Positions 28,937 through 39,324 of a stretch of DNA of 64,000 nt are shown here, one piece after another. Source of the stretch: a bacterium (GTDB taxonomy: Bacteria > Campylobacterota > Campylobacteria > Campylobacterales > Sulfurimonadaceae). A model generated the notes under the pieces. It saw nothing but the letters and a program-made list of their open reading frames with translations. It did not search any database and was not told the origin of the DNA. Where the stretch lies: assembly GCA_018822665.1 (NCBI GenBank), contig JAHJJX010000027.1, positions 372,001 through 436,000 of the forward strand, given 5' to 3'. The translations under genes were made by a program, and so were the position numbers. The stretch's first letter is position 1; the number at the start of each line of letters is the position of its first letter.

Positions 28937-30019
28937 ATCTTAGTCCACATCTGCTGCAGCGTTGACTCGCACTTTTTTTTAGAAAAACTCCAGCTTGATT
29001 TTCCGGAGGAAAAACTTACCGGCTTTTTTTATGACCCCAACATTCATCCTTATTCCGAATACAGGCTCCGCTACCTTGATGTCCAACGCTCATGTAAAAA
29101 ACTCGGCATTGAAGTTTTTGAAGGCGAATATGATTTTGAAGCTTGGATGCAAGCCGTAAAAGGGCTGGAAAATGAACCGGAAAAAGGTGCAAGATGTGAA
29201 GTGTGCTTTGATAAACGCTTTGAAGTGAGCGCACATAAAGCTCTTGAACTTGGTGAAAAAACAATGACCACAACCTTGCTTGTTAGCCCTTTGAAATCTC
29301 AAGAGCAGCTCAAAAAAAGCGGTGATATTTTTGAACAAAAACACGGTGTAAAATTTATTGCGGTAGATTACCGTTCAGGCGGTGGAACACAAGACCAAAG
29401 CCGTGTTACCAAAGAGCAACAGCTTTACCGTCAAGACTACTGCGGCTGCATTTACGGGCTCACCATGCAAAGAGAACAACAAAACCGCATCATGGATGAA
29501 ATGTTTTCTCCGCTCTCTGGAAAAACCCTCCCCGCTTCCATAGAAGAGCGGCTTGAAATGTATACGCGTCGCATGGATTTGGAAGAGAAAAACAAAGAAT
29601 ATAAAATCATAAAAGAAAAATTTCTTAACTACCGTCAAATGTATTTTAAAGTGACACAGGGCAAAAATACAATTATTCCCGCGTATGCCCTTTCTTACTC
29701 TGTTTTATCCAGAAAAAAAGCCCAGGGAAAAATAGAATTTGAAATCTCAAACCTGCACTATTTTAACCGCGAAGAGATAAAGTTTATCACTTTGAAATAT
29801 TTCAACTCGGCATGTGGATATAATTATCAAAACATCAATGCGCTTATTTTTAATCCGCCAAGCTATGAAGAAGAACTCAAATTGAGGAACACTCTGGCAT
29901 GTGGAAGTTACGATTTGACACCTATTATTGTTGTAGAAAATATTTCAAATGAAAAACTCAGCATCGAACTTGATGCAAAAACTTACGAAGATGTGAGAGA
30001 AAAACTAATCAATTTCTAA
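28937..30019 (+). CDS. queH: Epoxyqueuosine reductase QueH
   Basis: About 360 residues (former DUF208). It reduces epoxyqueuosine to queuosine in tRNA using an iron-sulfur cluster. Cys motifs: LVHICCSVDSHFF at the N-terminus, RCEVCF, and DYCGCIYG. The conserved N-terminus begins at ATC TTA GTC CAC, seven bases after AAGGAA. No in-frame ATG, GTG or TTG exists between that point and the upstream stop; the next Met is 70 residues in and would remove the catalytic N-terminus. The start is therefore annotated at the ATC. A C-terminal extension of about 150 residues follows the core. Two GGCATGTGG copies lie within the gene. Confidence 0.85.
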   Translation: MLVHICCSVDSHFFLEKLQLDFPEEKLTGFFYDPNIHPYSEYRLRYLDVQRSCKKLGIEVFEGEYDFEAWMQAVKGLENEPEKGARCEVCFDKRFEVSAHKALELGEKTMTTTLLVSPLKSQEQLKKSGDIFEQKHGVKFIAVDYRSGGGTQDQSRVTKEQQLYRQDYCGCIYGLTMQREQQNRIMDEMFSPLSGKTLPASIEERLEMYTRRMDLEEKNKEYKIIKEKFLNYRQMYFKVTQGKNTIIPAYALSYSVLSRKKAQGKIEFEISNLHYFNREEIKFITLKYFNSACGYNYQNINALIFNPPSYEEELKLRNTLACGSYDLTPIIVVENISNEKLSIELDAKTYEDVREKLINF

Positions 30020-30066
30020 TCTTCTTTTAGATAGAATAGTCAAAATTTTTATGAAGGCTCTTGCTT

Positions 30067-30516
30067 ATGGTTATGGATGTTATTGAAATACAAAAAATTA
30101 TACCTCACAGATACCCTTTCTTACTGTTAGACCGTGTTACTGATCTTGTTAAAAATGAAACTTTAGTAGGCTTTAAAAACGTAACTATCGGCGATAATGT
30201 TTTTCAAGGTCACTTTCCGGGTCACCCGATTTATCCAGGAGTGATGATTCTTGAGGGTATGGCACAAGCCGGCGGTATACTGGCATTTAAAAGCATGGAT
30301 GACATGACTGAAGAAGAAGCTGCAAATAAAGTTGTTTATTTTATGAGTATTGACAAAGCAAAATTTCGCGCTCCGGTAAGACCTGGAGACAGACTTGAAT
30401 ACCACATCAGCGTTATCAAAAGAAAAGGCTCTATCTGGATGCTTGAAGGTAAAGCTTACGTAGACGGCACTTTGGTTTCTGAAGCAGAACTCAAAGCAAT
30501 GATAGTCGATAAATAA
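30067..30516 (+). CDS. fabZ: 3-hydroxyacyl-ACP dehydratase FabZ
   Basis: A 149-residue hot-dog-fold dehydratase of fatty acid synthesis. [13 protein letters not shown], then [20 protein letters not shown] with catalytic His and Glu, then [12 protein letters not shown] are diagnostic. An ATG at 30067 with GAAGG nine bases ahead is chosen; a TTG six bases earlier and an ATG six bases later are possible. First of a fabZ-lpxA-clpX-mreBC run. Confidence 0.96.
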   Translation: MVMDVIEIQKIIPHRYPFLLLDRVTDLVKNETLVGFKNVTIGDNVFQGHFPGHPIYPGVMILEGMAQAGGILAFKSMDDMTEEEAANKVVYFMSIDKAKFRAPVRPGDRLEYHISVIKRKGSIWMLEGKAYVDGTLVSEAELKAMIVDK

Positions 30517-30535
30517 TAAGCTAAAAGGCAAAATA

Positions 30536-31321
30536 TTGAGTAAAATTTCCCCTCTGGCTATTATAGAAGATGGCGCAGTAATAGGTAATAATGTAGAGAT
30601 TGGTCCCTACTGTTTAATTTCCGCACAGGCAACAATCGGTGATGGAACAAAAATAGAACAAAACTCATGTATTTACGGAAAAACGACTATTGGCAAAAAT
30701 AACCATATATTTTCTCATGCGGTTATCGGCTCTATTCCCCAAGACTTGAAATTTGCGGGAGAAGATGTAGAACTCATCATCGGCGACAACAACAAGATTA
30801 GAGAATTTACACTTTTTAATCCAGGAACCAAAGGCGGCGGCGGAAAAACCATCATCGGTTCACATAACCTTTTTATGGGTTATGTTCATATAGGGCATGA
30901 TGTTATTATCGGAAATCACTGCATTTTGGCAAATGCCGCTACTTTAGCGGGGCATGTGGAAATGGGAGATTACGCCGTCATCGGCGGAATGACACCTATT
31001 CATCAGTTTGTCCACATAGGAGATTACGCAATGATAGCAGGAGCCTCCGCTCTTGCCCAAGACGTTCCTCCATTTTGTATGGCGGAGGGAAACCGTGCGT
31101 ATCTTAGAGGTTTAAACCTCACGGGACTCAGACGAAATCTAAAAAGAGAAGAGATTGATGAATTAAAATCTGCATACAGAGAACTTTTCGAATCAGGAAA
31201 GCCTCTTAAAGATGTAGCAGGAGAGCTTGTTGAAAACACAACAAATCACCATGTTCACAATCTATGCAACTTTATATTAAAAACAAAACGCGGTATTCCG
31301 TATGAGAGGAAAAATGTATGA
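30536..31321 (+). CDS. lpxA: UDP-N-acetylglucosamine acyltransferase LpxA
   Basis: A 261-residue left-handed beta-helix enzyme, the first committed step of lipid A synthesis. Hexapeptide repeats run through residues 5-185; HxxxGxxPQDLKF-like and [14 protein letters not shown] segments carry the catalytic His. It starts with TTG preceded by AAAAGG. It overlaps clpX by 4 bases. One GGCATGTGG copy at 30951 is read as GHVE. Confidence 0.96.
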   Translation: MSKISPLAIIEDGAVIGNNVEIGPYCLISAQATIGDGTKIEQNSCIYGKTTIGKNNHIFSHAVIGSIPQDLKFAGEDVELIIGDNNKIREFTLFNPGTKGGGGKTIIGSHNLFMGYVHIGHDVIIGNHCILANAATLAGHVEMGDYAVIGGMTPIHQFVHIGDYAMIAGASALAQDVPPFCMAEGNRAYLRGLNLTGLRRNLKREEIDELKSAYRELFESGKPLKDVAGELVENTTNHHVHNLCNFILKTKRGIPYERKNV

Positions 31322-32562
31322 TTCATAGACACTGTAGTTTTTGTGATGCAAGTGAAAGCGAGCAAAATCCGCTTATAGCCGGAAACGGCGTTTATATTTG
31401 TAAAAACTGTGTAATTTCAGCCTATAAAATTATGTTTGGTGATGAAAAAGTTGTAGAAAACTCCAAGCAAGAAGCACTTGTTACAGCCGTAGACAAGCTT
31501 ATGACTCCAAAAGAATTGGACAAATTTTTAGGCGATTATATTATCGGTCAAGAAAGAGCGAGAAAACTTTTAAGCGTTGCCGTCTACAACCACTATAAAA
31601 GAATTTTTAAAACAAAAAACATTGTAGATGATGACACAGAAATAGCAAAATCAAATGTACTTCTCATAGGACCTACGGGAAGCGGTAAAACGCTTATGGC
31701 TCAAACGATTGCAAGGGTCTTAAATGTGCCTATTGCCATTGCAGATGCTACAAGTTTAACTGAAGCCGGATATGTCGGAGAAGATGTTGAAAATATTTTG
31801 ACGAAACTTCTTCAGGCGGCAGACGGAGATATCCAAAGAGCGCAGCAAGGTATAGTTTTTATAGATGAAGTCGATAAAATTTCACGCATGAGTGAAAACC
31901 GCTCTATCACTCGTGATGTTTCAGGAGAAGGTGTTCAACAGGCTCTTCTTAAAATCATAGAAGGTTCTGCTGTCAACATCCCGCCAAAAGGGGGAAGAAA
32001 GCATCCTAATCAAGAGTTTACAGTGATTGACACGACAAATATACTCTTTATTTGCGGCGGTGCTTTTGATGGTCTGAGTGAAATTTTAAAGAAAAAACAT
32101 GGTGAAAATATTTTGGGCTTTGGTCACGAGAAGAAAACCAAAGATGAACAAAAAATGTCTTTTGATAAAGTAGAACCCGATGACCTTGTAAGCTATGGGC
32201 TTATACCAGAACTTGTAGGAAGATTGCCGATTATTGCTTCGCTGAATGAAATCAGCGAAGAGGATATGGTTCGCATATTAACAGAGCCTAAAAATTCTCT
32301 TATAAAACAATACAAAAAACTTTTTTCAATCGATGAAGTTGAATTAAATTTTGAAGAAGATGCGCTCAAAGCAATTGCGAAAAAAGCGATTAAGCGTAAA
32401 ACAGGTGCGCGTGGTATTCGTGCGATTTTAGAAGAAAATATGATTGACATTATGTATGAACTTCCTGAATACGCCGGTTATGAAGTTTTAATCACAAAAG
32501 AAGTTATAGAAAACGGTGACAGTCCTGCCTATATAAAAAAATCTACAAAAAAAACAGCATAA
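31318..32562 (+). CDS. clpX: ATP-dependent Clp protease ATP-binding subunit ClpX
   Basis: A 414-residue AAA+ unfoldase. The N-terminal zinc-binding domain has CSFC and CKNC. Walker A GPTGSGKT, Walker [11 protein letters not shown], the pore loop GYVGEDVE, and sensor 2 TGARGIRAI are present. An IGF-type ClpP-docking loop is seen as ILGFGHE. It is translationally coupled to lpxA by an ATGA overlap. Confidence 0.97.
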   Translation: MIHRHCSFCDASESEQNPLIAGNGVYICKNCVISAYKIMFGDEKVVENSKQEALVTAVDKLMTPKELDKFLGDYIIGQERARKLLSVAVYNHYKRIFKTKNIVDDDTEIAKSNVLLIGPTGSGKTLMAQTIARVLNVPIAIADATSLTEAGYVGEDVENILTKLLQAADGDIQRAQQGIVFIDEVDKISRMSENRSITRDVSGEGVQQALLKIIEGSAVNIPPKGGRKHPNQEFTVIDTTNILFICGGAFDGLSEILKKKHGENILGFGHEKKTKDEQKMSFDKVEPDDLVSYGLIPELVGRLPIIASLNEISEEDMVRILTEPKNSLIKQYKKLFSIDEVELNFEEDALKAIAKKAIKRKTGARGIRAILEENMIDIMYELPEYAGYEVLITKEVIENGDSPAYIKKSTKKTA

Positions 32563-32571
32563 GGTATATAC

Positions 32572-33609
32572 ATGATATTCAATAAACTCATAGGACTCTT
32601 TTCAAACGATTTGTCAATCGATTTAGGTACCGCCAACACTATTGTTATAGCAAAGGGCAGAGGTATTATTATTAACGAGCCTTCTGTCGTTGCAGTTAAA
32701 ACAGAAAAATATGGGCATCAAAGAGTTTTAGCCGTAGGTCACGAGGCAAAAGACATGGTCGGTAAAACGCCCGGTAATATCAAAGCCATTCGCCCTATGA
32801 GAGATGGAGTTATCGCTGACTTTGATATGACCGAAAAAATGATTAGAAAATTTATTGAAAAAGCGCATGGAAGAAGTTCTCTTATCAGTCCTCGAATCAT
32901 TATTTGTGTTCCTTACGGACTTACACAGGTGGAGAGAAAGGCTGTTCGTGAATCTGCGCTTAGTGCAGGAGCTCGCGAAGTTTTCCTTATAGAAGAGCCG
33001 ATGGCCGCGGCAATCGGTGCGGGAATTGATATTCGCGAACCAAAAGGAAACCTTGTTGTAGATATAGGCGGCGGTACAACCGAAATAGGAGTTGTTTCTT
33101 TAGGCGGACTTGTTCTTTCAAAGTCTATTCGTACTGCCGGAGACAAACTCGACAAAGGTATCGTTGATTATGTGAAAAGAAAATACAACTTGCTTATTGG
33201 CGAGAGAACAGCCGAAGAGATTAAAATCAACATCGGAACAGCCGTTGCTTTGGATGAAGAATTGACTATGGTTGTTACCGGCAGAGACCAAGTAGAAGGA
33301 CTTTTAAGTTCCGTGGAACTTACAAGCGAAGACGCAAGAGAAGCAATGAGGGAACCTCTTAAAGAGATAGCCGAAGCACTCCGTGATGTCTTAGAAAGAA
33401 TGCCGCCTGATTTAGCAGGAGACATTGTAAACCATGGTATCATCCTCACGGGCGGCGGTGCCTTGATTCGTCAACTCGATAAATTTTTATCTGATATTGT
33501 AAAAATTCCAGTATATGTTGCCGATGAGCCTCTTTTGGCAGTGGCAAGAGGAACAGGAAGAGCACTTGAAGAGATAGATTTATTACAAGAACTTTTCGAA
33601 AATGAATAA
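32572..33609 (+). CDS. mreB: Rod-shape-determining protein MreB
   Basis: A 345-residue actin homologue that positions lateral wall synthesis. Phosphate-binding loops SIDLGTANTIV and VVDIGGGTTEIGVV and the GIILTGGGALIRQLD adenosine motif are intact. Full length. It overlaps mreC by 8 bases. Confidence 0.97.
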   Translation: MIFNKLIGLFSNDLSIDLGTANTIVIAKGRGIIINEPSVVAVKTEKYGHQRVLAVGHEAKDMVGKTPGNIKAIRPMRDGVIADFDMTEKMIRKFIEKAHGRSSLISPRIIICVPYGLTQVERKAVRESALSAGAREVFLIEEPMAAAIGAGIDIREPKGNLVVDIGGGTTEIGVVSLGGLVLSKSIRTAGDKLDKGIVDYVKRKYNLLIGERTAEEIKINIGTAVALDEELTMVVTGRDQVEGLLSSVELTSEDAREAMREPLKEIAEALRDVLERMPPDLAGDIVNHGIILTGGGALIRQLDKFLSDIVKIPVYVADEPLLAVARGTGRALEEIDLLQELFENE

Positions 33610-34363
33610 AAAGCTAGTCGGCTTTTTATTCATTTTTATTGCACTCTTCATGGGTGCACTTTACTATTCAAGTACTGTTCAAGCGCCCTTCATAACAGCG
33701 CTAAATTATATAAAATCTTCCTATCATAAATCAACAAAATGGGTGCAAGACGGGATTCACCGATATACATTCCAAGCAAGTCACATCAAAGAATTACAAG
33801 TTGCACTTCAAGAATACAAAAACAATCATCTCATCATGCAACAACTTGCAGCCGAACTCGGCGACCTTTACGATGAAAACAATTCCACCCTGAAAACAGA
33901 CCCAAAAGTTCAACTCGTAAGAGCATTGTCCTATGCAAAATTTGGAGATACAAATAAGCTCTGGCTTGAAGTGCATGACTACAATGACTCAAAAGTATAT
34001 GGTCTTACATATAAAGAGGTAGTTGCAGGAATTGTTGTCTCAGAGAACAAAAGAGCACTTGCCCTTTTAAATAAAGATATAAAAAGTGCGTATGCGGTTT
34101 ATGTAGGGGAGAACTTTGCACCGGGAATTGTTCATGGGAACAATGCAAAATTTTTGCTCGTCAAGTTTATTCCATCATGGATTGAGATAAAAGAGGGAGA
34201 TGAAGTTGTCACTTCAGGACTTGACCAAATATTTTTTAAGGGCTTAAAGGTTGGAAAAGTTATCTCAATAACAAAATCCCAAGGCTATCAAAATGCGATG
34301 ATAGAGCCCTATTATCAGGAAAACGACCCAAAATATTTTCACATGATAAAGAAGGTACAATGA
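33602..34363 (+). CDS. mreC: Rod-shape-determining protein MreC
   Basis: A 253-residue bitopic protein: an N-terminal transmembrane helix (about residues 5-24), a coiled-coil helix (about 55-85), then a two-barrel periplasmic domain with VVSENKRALALLNKDI and GDEVVTSGLDQIF features. It couples MreB to the periplasmic wall machinery. Slightly shorter than the Escherichia coli protein, as usual in this phylum. ATGA overlap with the next gene. Confidence 0.93.
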   Translation: MNKKLVGFLFIFIALFMGALYYSSTVQAPFITALNYIKSSYHKSTKWVQDGIHRYTFQASHIKELQVALQEYKNNHLIMQQLAAELGDLYDENNSTLKTDPKVQLVRALSYAKFGDTNKLWLEVHDYNDSKVYGLTYKEVVAGIVVSENKRALALLNKDIKSAYAVYVGENFAPGIVHGNNAKFLLVKFIPSWIEIKEGDEVVTSGLDQIFFKGLKVGKVISITKSQGYQNAMIEPYYQENDPKYFHMIKKVQ

Positions 34364-35103
34364 AATATATTATAATTCTTACTCTTTTCTTTTTGCAGGT
34401 TTTTGCAGAGGACGCAAAGCAAAAAGTTGCAATCGGAGCAGGTCCGTATATTCAGACGCAGCCCTATACCAATGCAGATGATATTGTTATTCCCTCTCCC
34501 GTAATATTTTTTGACAATGGAATTGCTTATGTTCGATGGACAAGAGCGGGCATCTATTTTTTAGGTCAAAAACAAGAAAAATACGCATGGGGATTTTCAC
34601 TCACGGCTCAGCCTCGGCCTTATGGATATAAGCCAAGCGATTCAAAAGATTTACAAGGCATGGAGGAGCGAAAAAACACATGGGAAGGCGGCATCGCTTT
34701 TAGCACACAAATAGACAAAACAAATTTTGAGATTATGGCTTTAACGGATTTGCTCAACAGATATGATTCATGGCTTATAAAGGCTGAACTAGGATACGAA
34801 TTTACGCTTGGTGATTTTTCATTTTATCCTAGTTTTATCGCTATCTATCAATCCTCCGAATTTATCAATTACTACTACGGAGTAAAGCAAAGTGAAGCTA
34901 CTATCCGAGACGCTTATTTTCCACATGCCGACATGCAGTATGGAGCCCAATCTTACATTAGTTACCCTTTTACGGATGCACTTTCTTTGCTTATAAACAT
35001 TCGGGCCGACAAGCTCTCCGATGAGGCAAAAGACAGTCCTCTCGTAAATGATGATTTTATCTATTCAGGCTTGCTGTCTCTCATCTATACTTTTGAATAT
35101 TAA
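34360..35103 (+). CDS. MipA/OmpV-family outer membrane protein
   Basis: A 247-residue protein with a signal peptide ending at VFAED, beta-strand periodicity, and MipA/OmpV traits (IGAGPYIQTQPY, the YYYGV segment and a final Phe-Glu-Tyr). Some members scaffold murein enzymes, which would fit coupling to mreC, but the family is mixed. A CCACATGCC repeat at 34921 is read as FPHAD. Confidence 0.72.
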   Translation: MKYIIILTLFFLQVFAEDAKQKVAIGAGPYIQTQPYTNADDIVIPSPVIFFDNGIAYVRWTRAGIYFLGQKQEKYAWGFSLTAQPRPYGYKPSDSKDLQGMEERKNTWEGGIAFSTQIDKTNFEIMALTDLLNRYDSWLIKAELGYEFTLGDFSFYPSFIAIYQSSEFINYYYGVKQSEATIRDAYFPHADMQYGAQSYISYPFTDALSLLINIRADKLSDEAKDSPLVNDDFIYSGLLSLIYTFEY

Positions 35104-35190
35104 ACACACAGAGGCAAAACTCATCAAAAATTAAGTGCCTTTTGTCTATAATAAACAAATTTTTTTGTACATATATTTCAAAGGTTTAAA

Positions 35191-38100
35191 ATGCCAAAAC
35201 GCACCGACATTAAGACTATTTTACTTATTGGCTCAGGCCCAATTATCATAGGTCAAGCATGTGAGTTTGACTATTCAGGCACACAAGCAGTTAAAACTCT
35301 CAAAGAGCTTGGATATCGCGTAATCCTTATCAATTCAAATCCCGCAACCATCATGACAGACCCTGAATTTGCAGATAGAACCTATATAGAGCCTATCAAA
35401 GAAGATGTCATTGCAAAAATCATCAAACAAGAAAATGTAGATGCAATTCTTCCGACCATGGGAGGACAGACCGCATTGAATGTGGCTACAAGCATGTATG
35501 AAAAAGGGATGCTTGAAGGGATTGAATTTCTAGGTGCATCACCCGAAGCAATCCACAAAGGTGAAGACCGTTCAGCGTTTAAAGAAGCTATGATAAAAAT
35601 CGGTATGGACTTGCCGTATTCACAATATGCTTACAATATGGACGATGCGCTTGATGCGGTTAACAACATCGGTTTTCCTATCATTATCCGTGCTTCATTT
35701 ACACTTGCTGGCGGCGGAAGCGGTGTAGCGTACAATATGGATGAATTTAAAAAACTCGCAGCCCGCGGCTTGGATGAATCTCCTGTTACGGAAATATTAA
35801 TCGAAGAGTCTTTACTCGGGTGGAAAGAGTATGAGATGGAAGTTATCCGAGACAAAGCGGACAACTGTATTATCGTTTGTGCGATTGAAAACTTTGACCC
35901 GATGGGTGTACATACCGGAGATTCTATCACCGTTGCCCCTGCTCTCACCCTCACGGATAAAGAGTACCAAAGAATGCGTAATGCCTCTTTTGATATTTTA
36001 AGAGAAATCGGTGTAGATACGGGCGGCTCCAATGTCCAGTTTTCCATCGACCCTAAAACAGGAAGAATGATTGTAATCGAGATGAACCCTCGCGTAAGCC
36101 GCTCATCTGCGCTTGCATCCAAAGCAACGGGTTATCCTATCGCAAAAGTTGCAACACTCTTGGCTGTCGGATTTACACTCGATGAAATTACAAACGACAT
36201 CACCGGAACACCTGCTTCTTTTGAACCGGTTATCGACTACATCGTGACAAAAATTCCCCGTTTTACCTTTGAAAAATTCCCAGAAGCAGAAAATACACTC
36301 AGCACAAGTATGAAGTCTGTCGGTGAAGTTATGGCAATCGGAAGAACGTTTAAAGAGTCGGTTCAAAAAGCTCTTTGCTCCCTAGAGACAGGTCTTTGCG
36401 GTTTTGATGAGATAAGTGCCGATACAGAATTTGTTCAACATGAAATCCGCCGTCCAAACGCTGAGCGTATCCTCTATGTAGCAGAGGGTTTTCGCCGCGG
36501 CATGAGTGTGGAAGAGATGTTTTCCACATGCCAGATTGACCCTTGGTTTTTATATCAGATAGAAGAGATGATACAAACGGAGAGTTCTATTACAGATAAG
36601 ATTTTATTTGATGAAAAGTTTATGAGACTTGTCAAAGCCGATGGATTCTCAGATAAAAGAATCTCCCAGCTTATCGCTAAAAACTCAAAGCAGACTCTAA
36701 GCGAAAACGATGTTTACAAGGCGAGAAAAACTTTGGGCGTTAATTTTGAATACAATGAAGTAGATACCTGTTCGGCAGAATTTGAAGCACTTACTCCGTA
36801 TCTTTATTCAACAACAAACATCACAAAACTGCCTGATATTCAAAACAGAATAAGCGACAAGAAAAAAGTTCTCATTCTCGGCGGCGGTCCAAACAGAATC
36901 GGTCAGGGTATAGAGTTTGACTACTGTTGTGTTCATGCCGCGTTTGCCCTTAAAGAGATGGGTATAGAAACAATTATGTATAACTGTAATCCTGAAACTG
37001 TTTCAACCGACTATGATACTTCAGATGTTCTTTACTTTGAACCGATTGATTTTGAGCATGTTCGTGCGGTTGTCGAAAATGAAAAACCGGATGGAATCAT
37101 CGTTCACTTTGGCGGGCAGACTCCGCTTAAACTAGCAAACGCTCTGACAGATATCGGAGCAAACATCGCCGGAACACCTGCGAGGGTTATTGATTTAGCA
37201 GAAGATAGAGAAAAATTTTCTGATTTTGTTATCAAACACGGCTTAAAACAGCCAGAAAATGGTCTTGCGCGCACAAAAGAGGAATCTTACGTTATCGCAG
37301 AGAGACTAGGTTTTCCTGTTCTTGTTCGACCTTCTTATGTGCTTGGCGGGCGCGGTATGCGCATCGTTTACTCAGAAAATGAACTCAAACAATATATGGA
37401 CTTGGCAGTATCCGTCTCCAATGATGCTCCCGTTCTTATCGATAAATTTTTAGACCAGGCTATTGAGCTTGACGTTGACGCGATTTGTGACGGTAAAGAT
37501 GTTTACATCGGTTCGGTGATGCAGCATATCGAAGAAGCGGGAATTCACTCAGGAGACAGCGCATGTTCACTTCCTCCCGTGAATCTTTCAAAAGAGCTTA
37601 TTGACAAAGTGGAGCAACAAACCAAAACCATAGCTCTTGGACTTGGAGTAGTCGGTTTAATGAATGTGCAGTATGCTATTTATAAAAATGACATCTATCT
37701 TATCGAGGTAAACCCGAGGGCTTCAAGAACCGTTCCTTTTGTAAGCAAGGCGACCGGTATGCCTTTGGCAAAAGTTGCAACGCGCGTAATGGTTGGAGAA
37801 ACACTCAGAAGTGCGCTTGAATACTATGACAGATACAATATAGTAACAGAAGAAAACGGTCTCTTAAAACCAATTTTGAAAAATCATGTTTCCGTAAAAG
37901 AAGCAGTATTTCCTTTTCATAAACTTTACGGTGCAGATTTAGTTTTAAGTCCTGAAATGAAATCAACCGGTGAAGTTATGGGTATAAGCTCCAACTTCGG
38001 TATAAGTTTTGCAAAAGCGCAAATCGCAGCCGGAAATAAAATTCCAAAAACAGGAACATGTTTCTTATCTTTTATCGACGTGGATAAAGCACATGCTCCT

Positions 38101-38448
38101 GAAATTGCACAAGGTCTGCATAGACACGGCTTCAAACTTGTAGCGACAAAAGGCACGCAGGCAATTATTGAAGCGGCAGGAATTCCTTGCGAACTTGTAC
38201 TTAAAATCTCCGAAGGGCGTCCAAATATTGAAGACAGTATGAAAAATAATGAAATTCAAATGGCAATCAACACTTCGGACAACAACACTTCTAAAAAAGA
38301 TGCCGTTGTCATTCGCCAAGAAGTTTTAAAGAAAAACATCCCTTACTTTACAACATTAAGTGCTGCTAGAGCAGTTATTTTGGCTCTGGATGAAATGGGT
38401 GATGAATCATGGTCCAATGCACAAGCGCTTCAAGATTTTCTCGCTTGA
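35191..38448 (+). CDS. carB: Carbamoyl-phosphate synthase large subunit
   Basis: A 1085-residue duplicated ATP-grasp enzyme supplying carbamoyl phosphate for arginine and pyrimidines. Both halves are intact ([20 protein letters not shown] and [20 protein letters not shown]), with the ATP-grasp signatures [13 protein letters not shown] and [12 protein letters not shown] and a C-terminal MGS-like allosteric domain. A CCACATGCC repeat at 36524 is read as STCQ. A Sua5-like gene starts 2 bases after its stop. Confidence 0.97.
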   Translation: MPKRTDIKTILLIGSGPIIIGQACEFDYSGTQAVKTLKELGYRVILINSNPATIMTDPEFADRTYIEPIKEDVIAKIIKQENVDAILPTMGGQTALNVATSMYEKGMLEGIEFLGASPEAIHKGEDRSAFKEAMIKIGMDLPYSQYAYNMDDALDAVNNIGFPIIIRASFTLAGGGSGVAYNMDEFKKLAARGLDESPVTEILIEESLLGWKEYEMEVIRDKADNCIIVCAIENFDPMGVHTGDSITVAPALTLTDKEYQRMRNASFDILREIGVDTGGSNVQFSIDPKTGRMIVIEMNPRVSRSSALASKATGYPIAKVATLLAVGFTLDEITNDITGTPASFEPVIDYIVTKIPRFTFEKFPEAENTLSTSMKSVGEVMAIGRTFKESVQKALCSLETGLCGFDEISADTEFVQHEIRRPNAERILYVAEGFRRGMSVEEMFSTCQIDPWFLYQIEEMIQTESSITDKILFDEKFMRLVKADGFSDKRISQLIAKNSKQTLSENDVYKARKTLGVNFEYNEVDTCSAEFEALTPYLYSTTNITKLPDIQNRISDKKKVLILGGGPNRIGQGIEFDYCCVHAAFALKEMGIETIMYNCNPETVSTDYDTSDVLYFEPIDFEHVRAVVENEKPDGIIVHFGGQTPLKLANALTDIGANIAGTPARVIDLAEDREKFSDFVIKHGLKQPENGLARTKEESYVIAERLGFPVLVRPSYVLGGRGMRIVYSENELKQYMDLAVSVSNDAPVLIDKFLDQAIELDVDAICDGKDVYIGSVMQHIEEAGIHSGDSACSLPPVNLSKELIDKVEQQTKTIALGLGVVGLMNVQYAIYKNDIYLIEVNPRASRTVPFVSKATGMPLAKVATRVMVGETLRSALEYYDRYNIVTEENGLLKPILKNHVSVKEAVFPFHKLYGADLVLSPEMKSTGEVMGISSNFGISFAKAQIAAGNKIPKTGTCFLSFIDVDKAHAPEIAQGLHRHGFKLVATKGTQAIIEAAGIPCELVLKISEGRPNIEDSMKNNEIQMAINTSDNNTSKKDAVVIRQEVLKKNIPYFTTLSAARAVILALDEMGDESWSNAQALQDFLA

Positions 38449-38449
38449 G

Positions 38450-38884
38450 ATGTCGCCCGTAATCCTCACGCAAACCGACACGACTGTCGGTTTTTTATCT
38501 CAAAACGCAAAGAAGCTGTACGAAGTAAAATCCCGTCAAACTTCCAAAGCGTTTATTAGAGTCTATAAAGATTTTAAAACTTTTCTGGCATGTGGAAATA
38601 GAGTTCCACATGCCTTCAAGTCAAAAATTCGCCGCAGTAAAAAAACAACTTTTATCGTAAAAAACAAAGCTTTCAGAGTTGCCCCTTTTACATTAAACTC
38701 ACAAATACTCAGAAATTCTACATGGCACTTTTCAACTTCGGCAAATGAATCCGGAAAAAATTTTGACAGAGATTTCTGTTTTACTAAAGCTGATATAATA
38801 ATAGAAGATGTTCACGGGCTTTGCGAGAAAAAATCTTCAAGTTTGTATAAAATAAATAAAGTCAAAAGGAGAAGGTTACGATGA
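38450..38884 (+). CDS. Sua5/YciO/YrdC-family protein
   Basis: A 144-residue protein. VILTQTDTTVGFLSQN resembles the PTDTxYGL signature, KLYEVKSRQTSKAFI the KxR..KPL segment, and WHFSTSANESGKNF the STSAN motif of YrdC-domain enzymes, which make threonylcarbamoyl-AMP for tRNA t6A. At 144 residues it is shorter than standalone YrdC (about 190) and may be a paralogue. The ATG is two bases after carB. An inverted pair of the GGCATGTGG repeat sits within codons 47-56, read as LACGNRVPHAF. It overlaps the next gene (ATGA). Confidence 0.78.
   Translation: MSPVILTQTDTTVGFLSQNAKKLYEVKSRQTSKAFIRVYKDFKTFLACGNRVPHAFKSKIRRSKKTTFIVKNKAFRVAPFTLNSQILRNSTWHFSTSANESGKNFDRDFCFTKADIIIEDVHGLCEKKSSSLYKINKVKRRRLR
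38587..38614. repeat. Intragenic inverted pair of GGCATGTGGAA repeats
   Basis: Eleven-base perfect arms (38587-38597, 38604-38614) around a 6-base loop, each an intact copy of the recurrent repeat. This pair lies inside the coding sequence of the Sua5-like protein, so here the hairpin cannot simply be a transcription terminator. Confidence 0.88.
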
Positions 38885-39324
38885 CAAAAGTTATTCAAGC
38901 GTTTTTAAGCGGTGTTTTTTTTACATTTATCTTGGACTTTTTTATTTTTTTAGGCATTAAACTCCATTATATTGACTTTTACGAAATTGATTTGTATTAT
39001 AATATTCTCTTTGCCGATAATCAAAACATTTTTATTTATTTCATCTGTACTGCCGGTTTAGGCTATTTGGTGACGTATACCAATAATATAAAAAGAGATT
39101 CTATTATTTTGGGTGTGTTCTTTTTAATTGCGGCCTCAACGCTCATAGCACCTATTGGAAAAGCATTGGGCGAAGCTATGTTCATGGAAAAAAATGTTAC
39201 CCTCAAAAATGCAAAGTACACTTTTAGAGGGGATGTTTATTATGAGGGCAGGCAAATAATTACATTTTACGATTATGAACTTCAAAAAGTTATTCTACTA
39301 AAGAAAAAGGATTTAATTCAATGA
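38881..39324 (+). CDS. Small membrane protein of unknown function
   Basis: A 147-residue protein with hydrophobic segments at about residues 8-24, 48-66 and 75-100, and a polar C-terminal tail (about 45 residues, FRGDVYYEGRQII). No family is recognised. It is embedded between the Sua5-like gene and the lipoprotein gene with 4-base overlaps on both sides, so it is a real member of that operon. Confidence 0.75.
   Translation: MTKVIQAFLSGVFFTFILDFFIFLGIKLHYIDFYEIDLYYNILFADNQNIFIYFICTAGLGYLVTYTNNIKRDSIILGVFFLIAASTLIAPIGKALGEAMFMEKNVTLKNAKYTFRGDVYYEGRQIITFYDYELQKVILLKKKDLIQ

Noticed and set aside
29016-29344. Three minus-strand frames opposite queH
   Set aside because: They mirror a strongly coding plus-strand gene with clear Cys motifs and have no ribosome binding sites or recognisable products.
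34120-34300. Possible truncation of MreC
   Set aside because: At 253 residues it keeps the helix and both barrels; short MreC is normal for this phylum.
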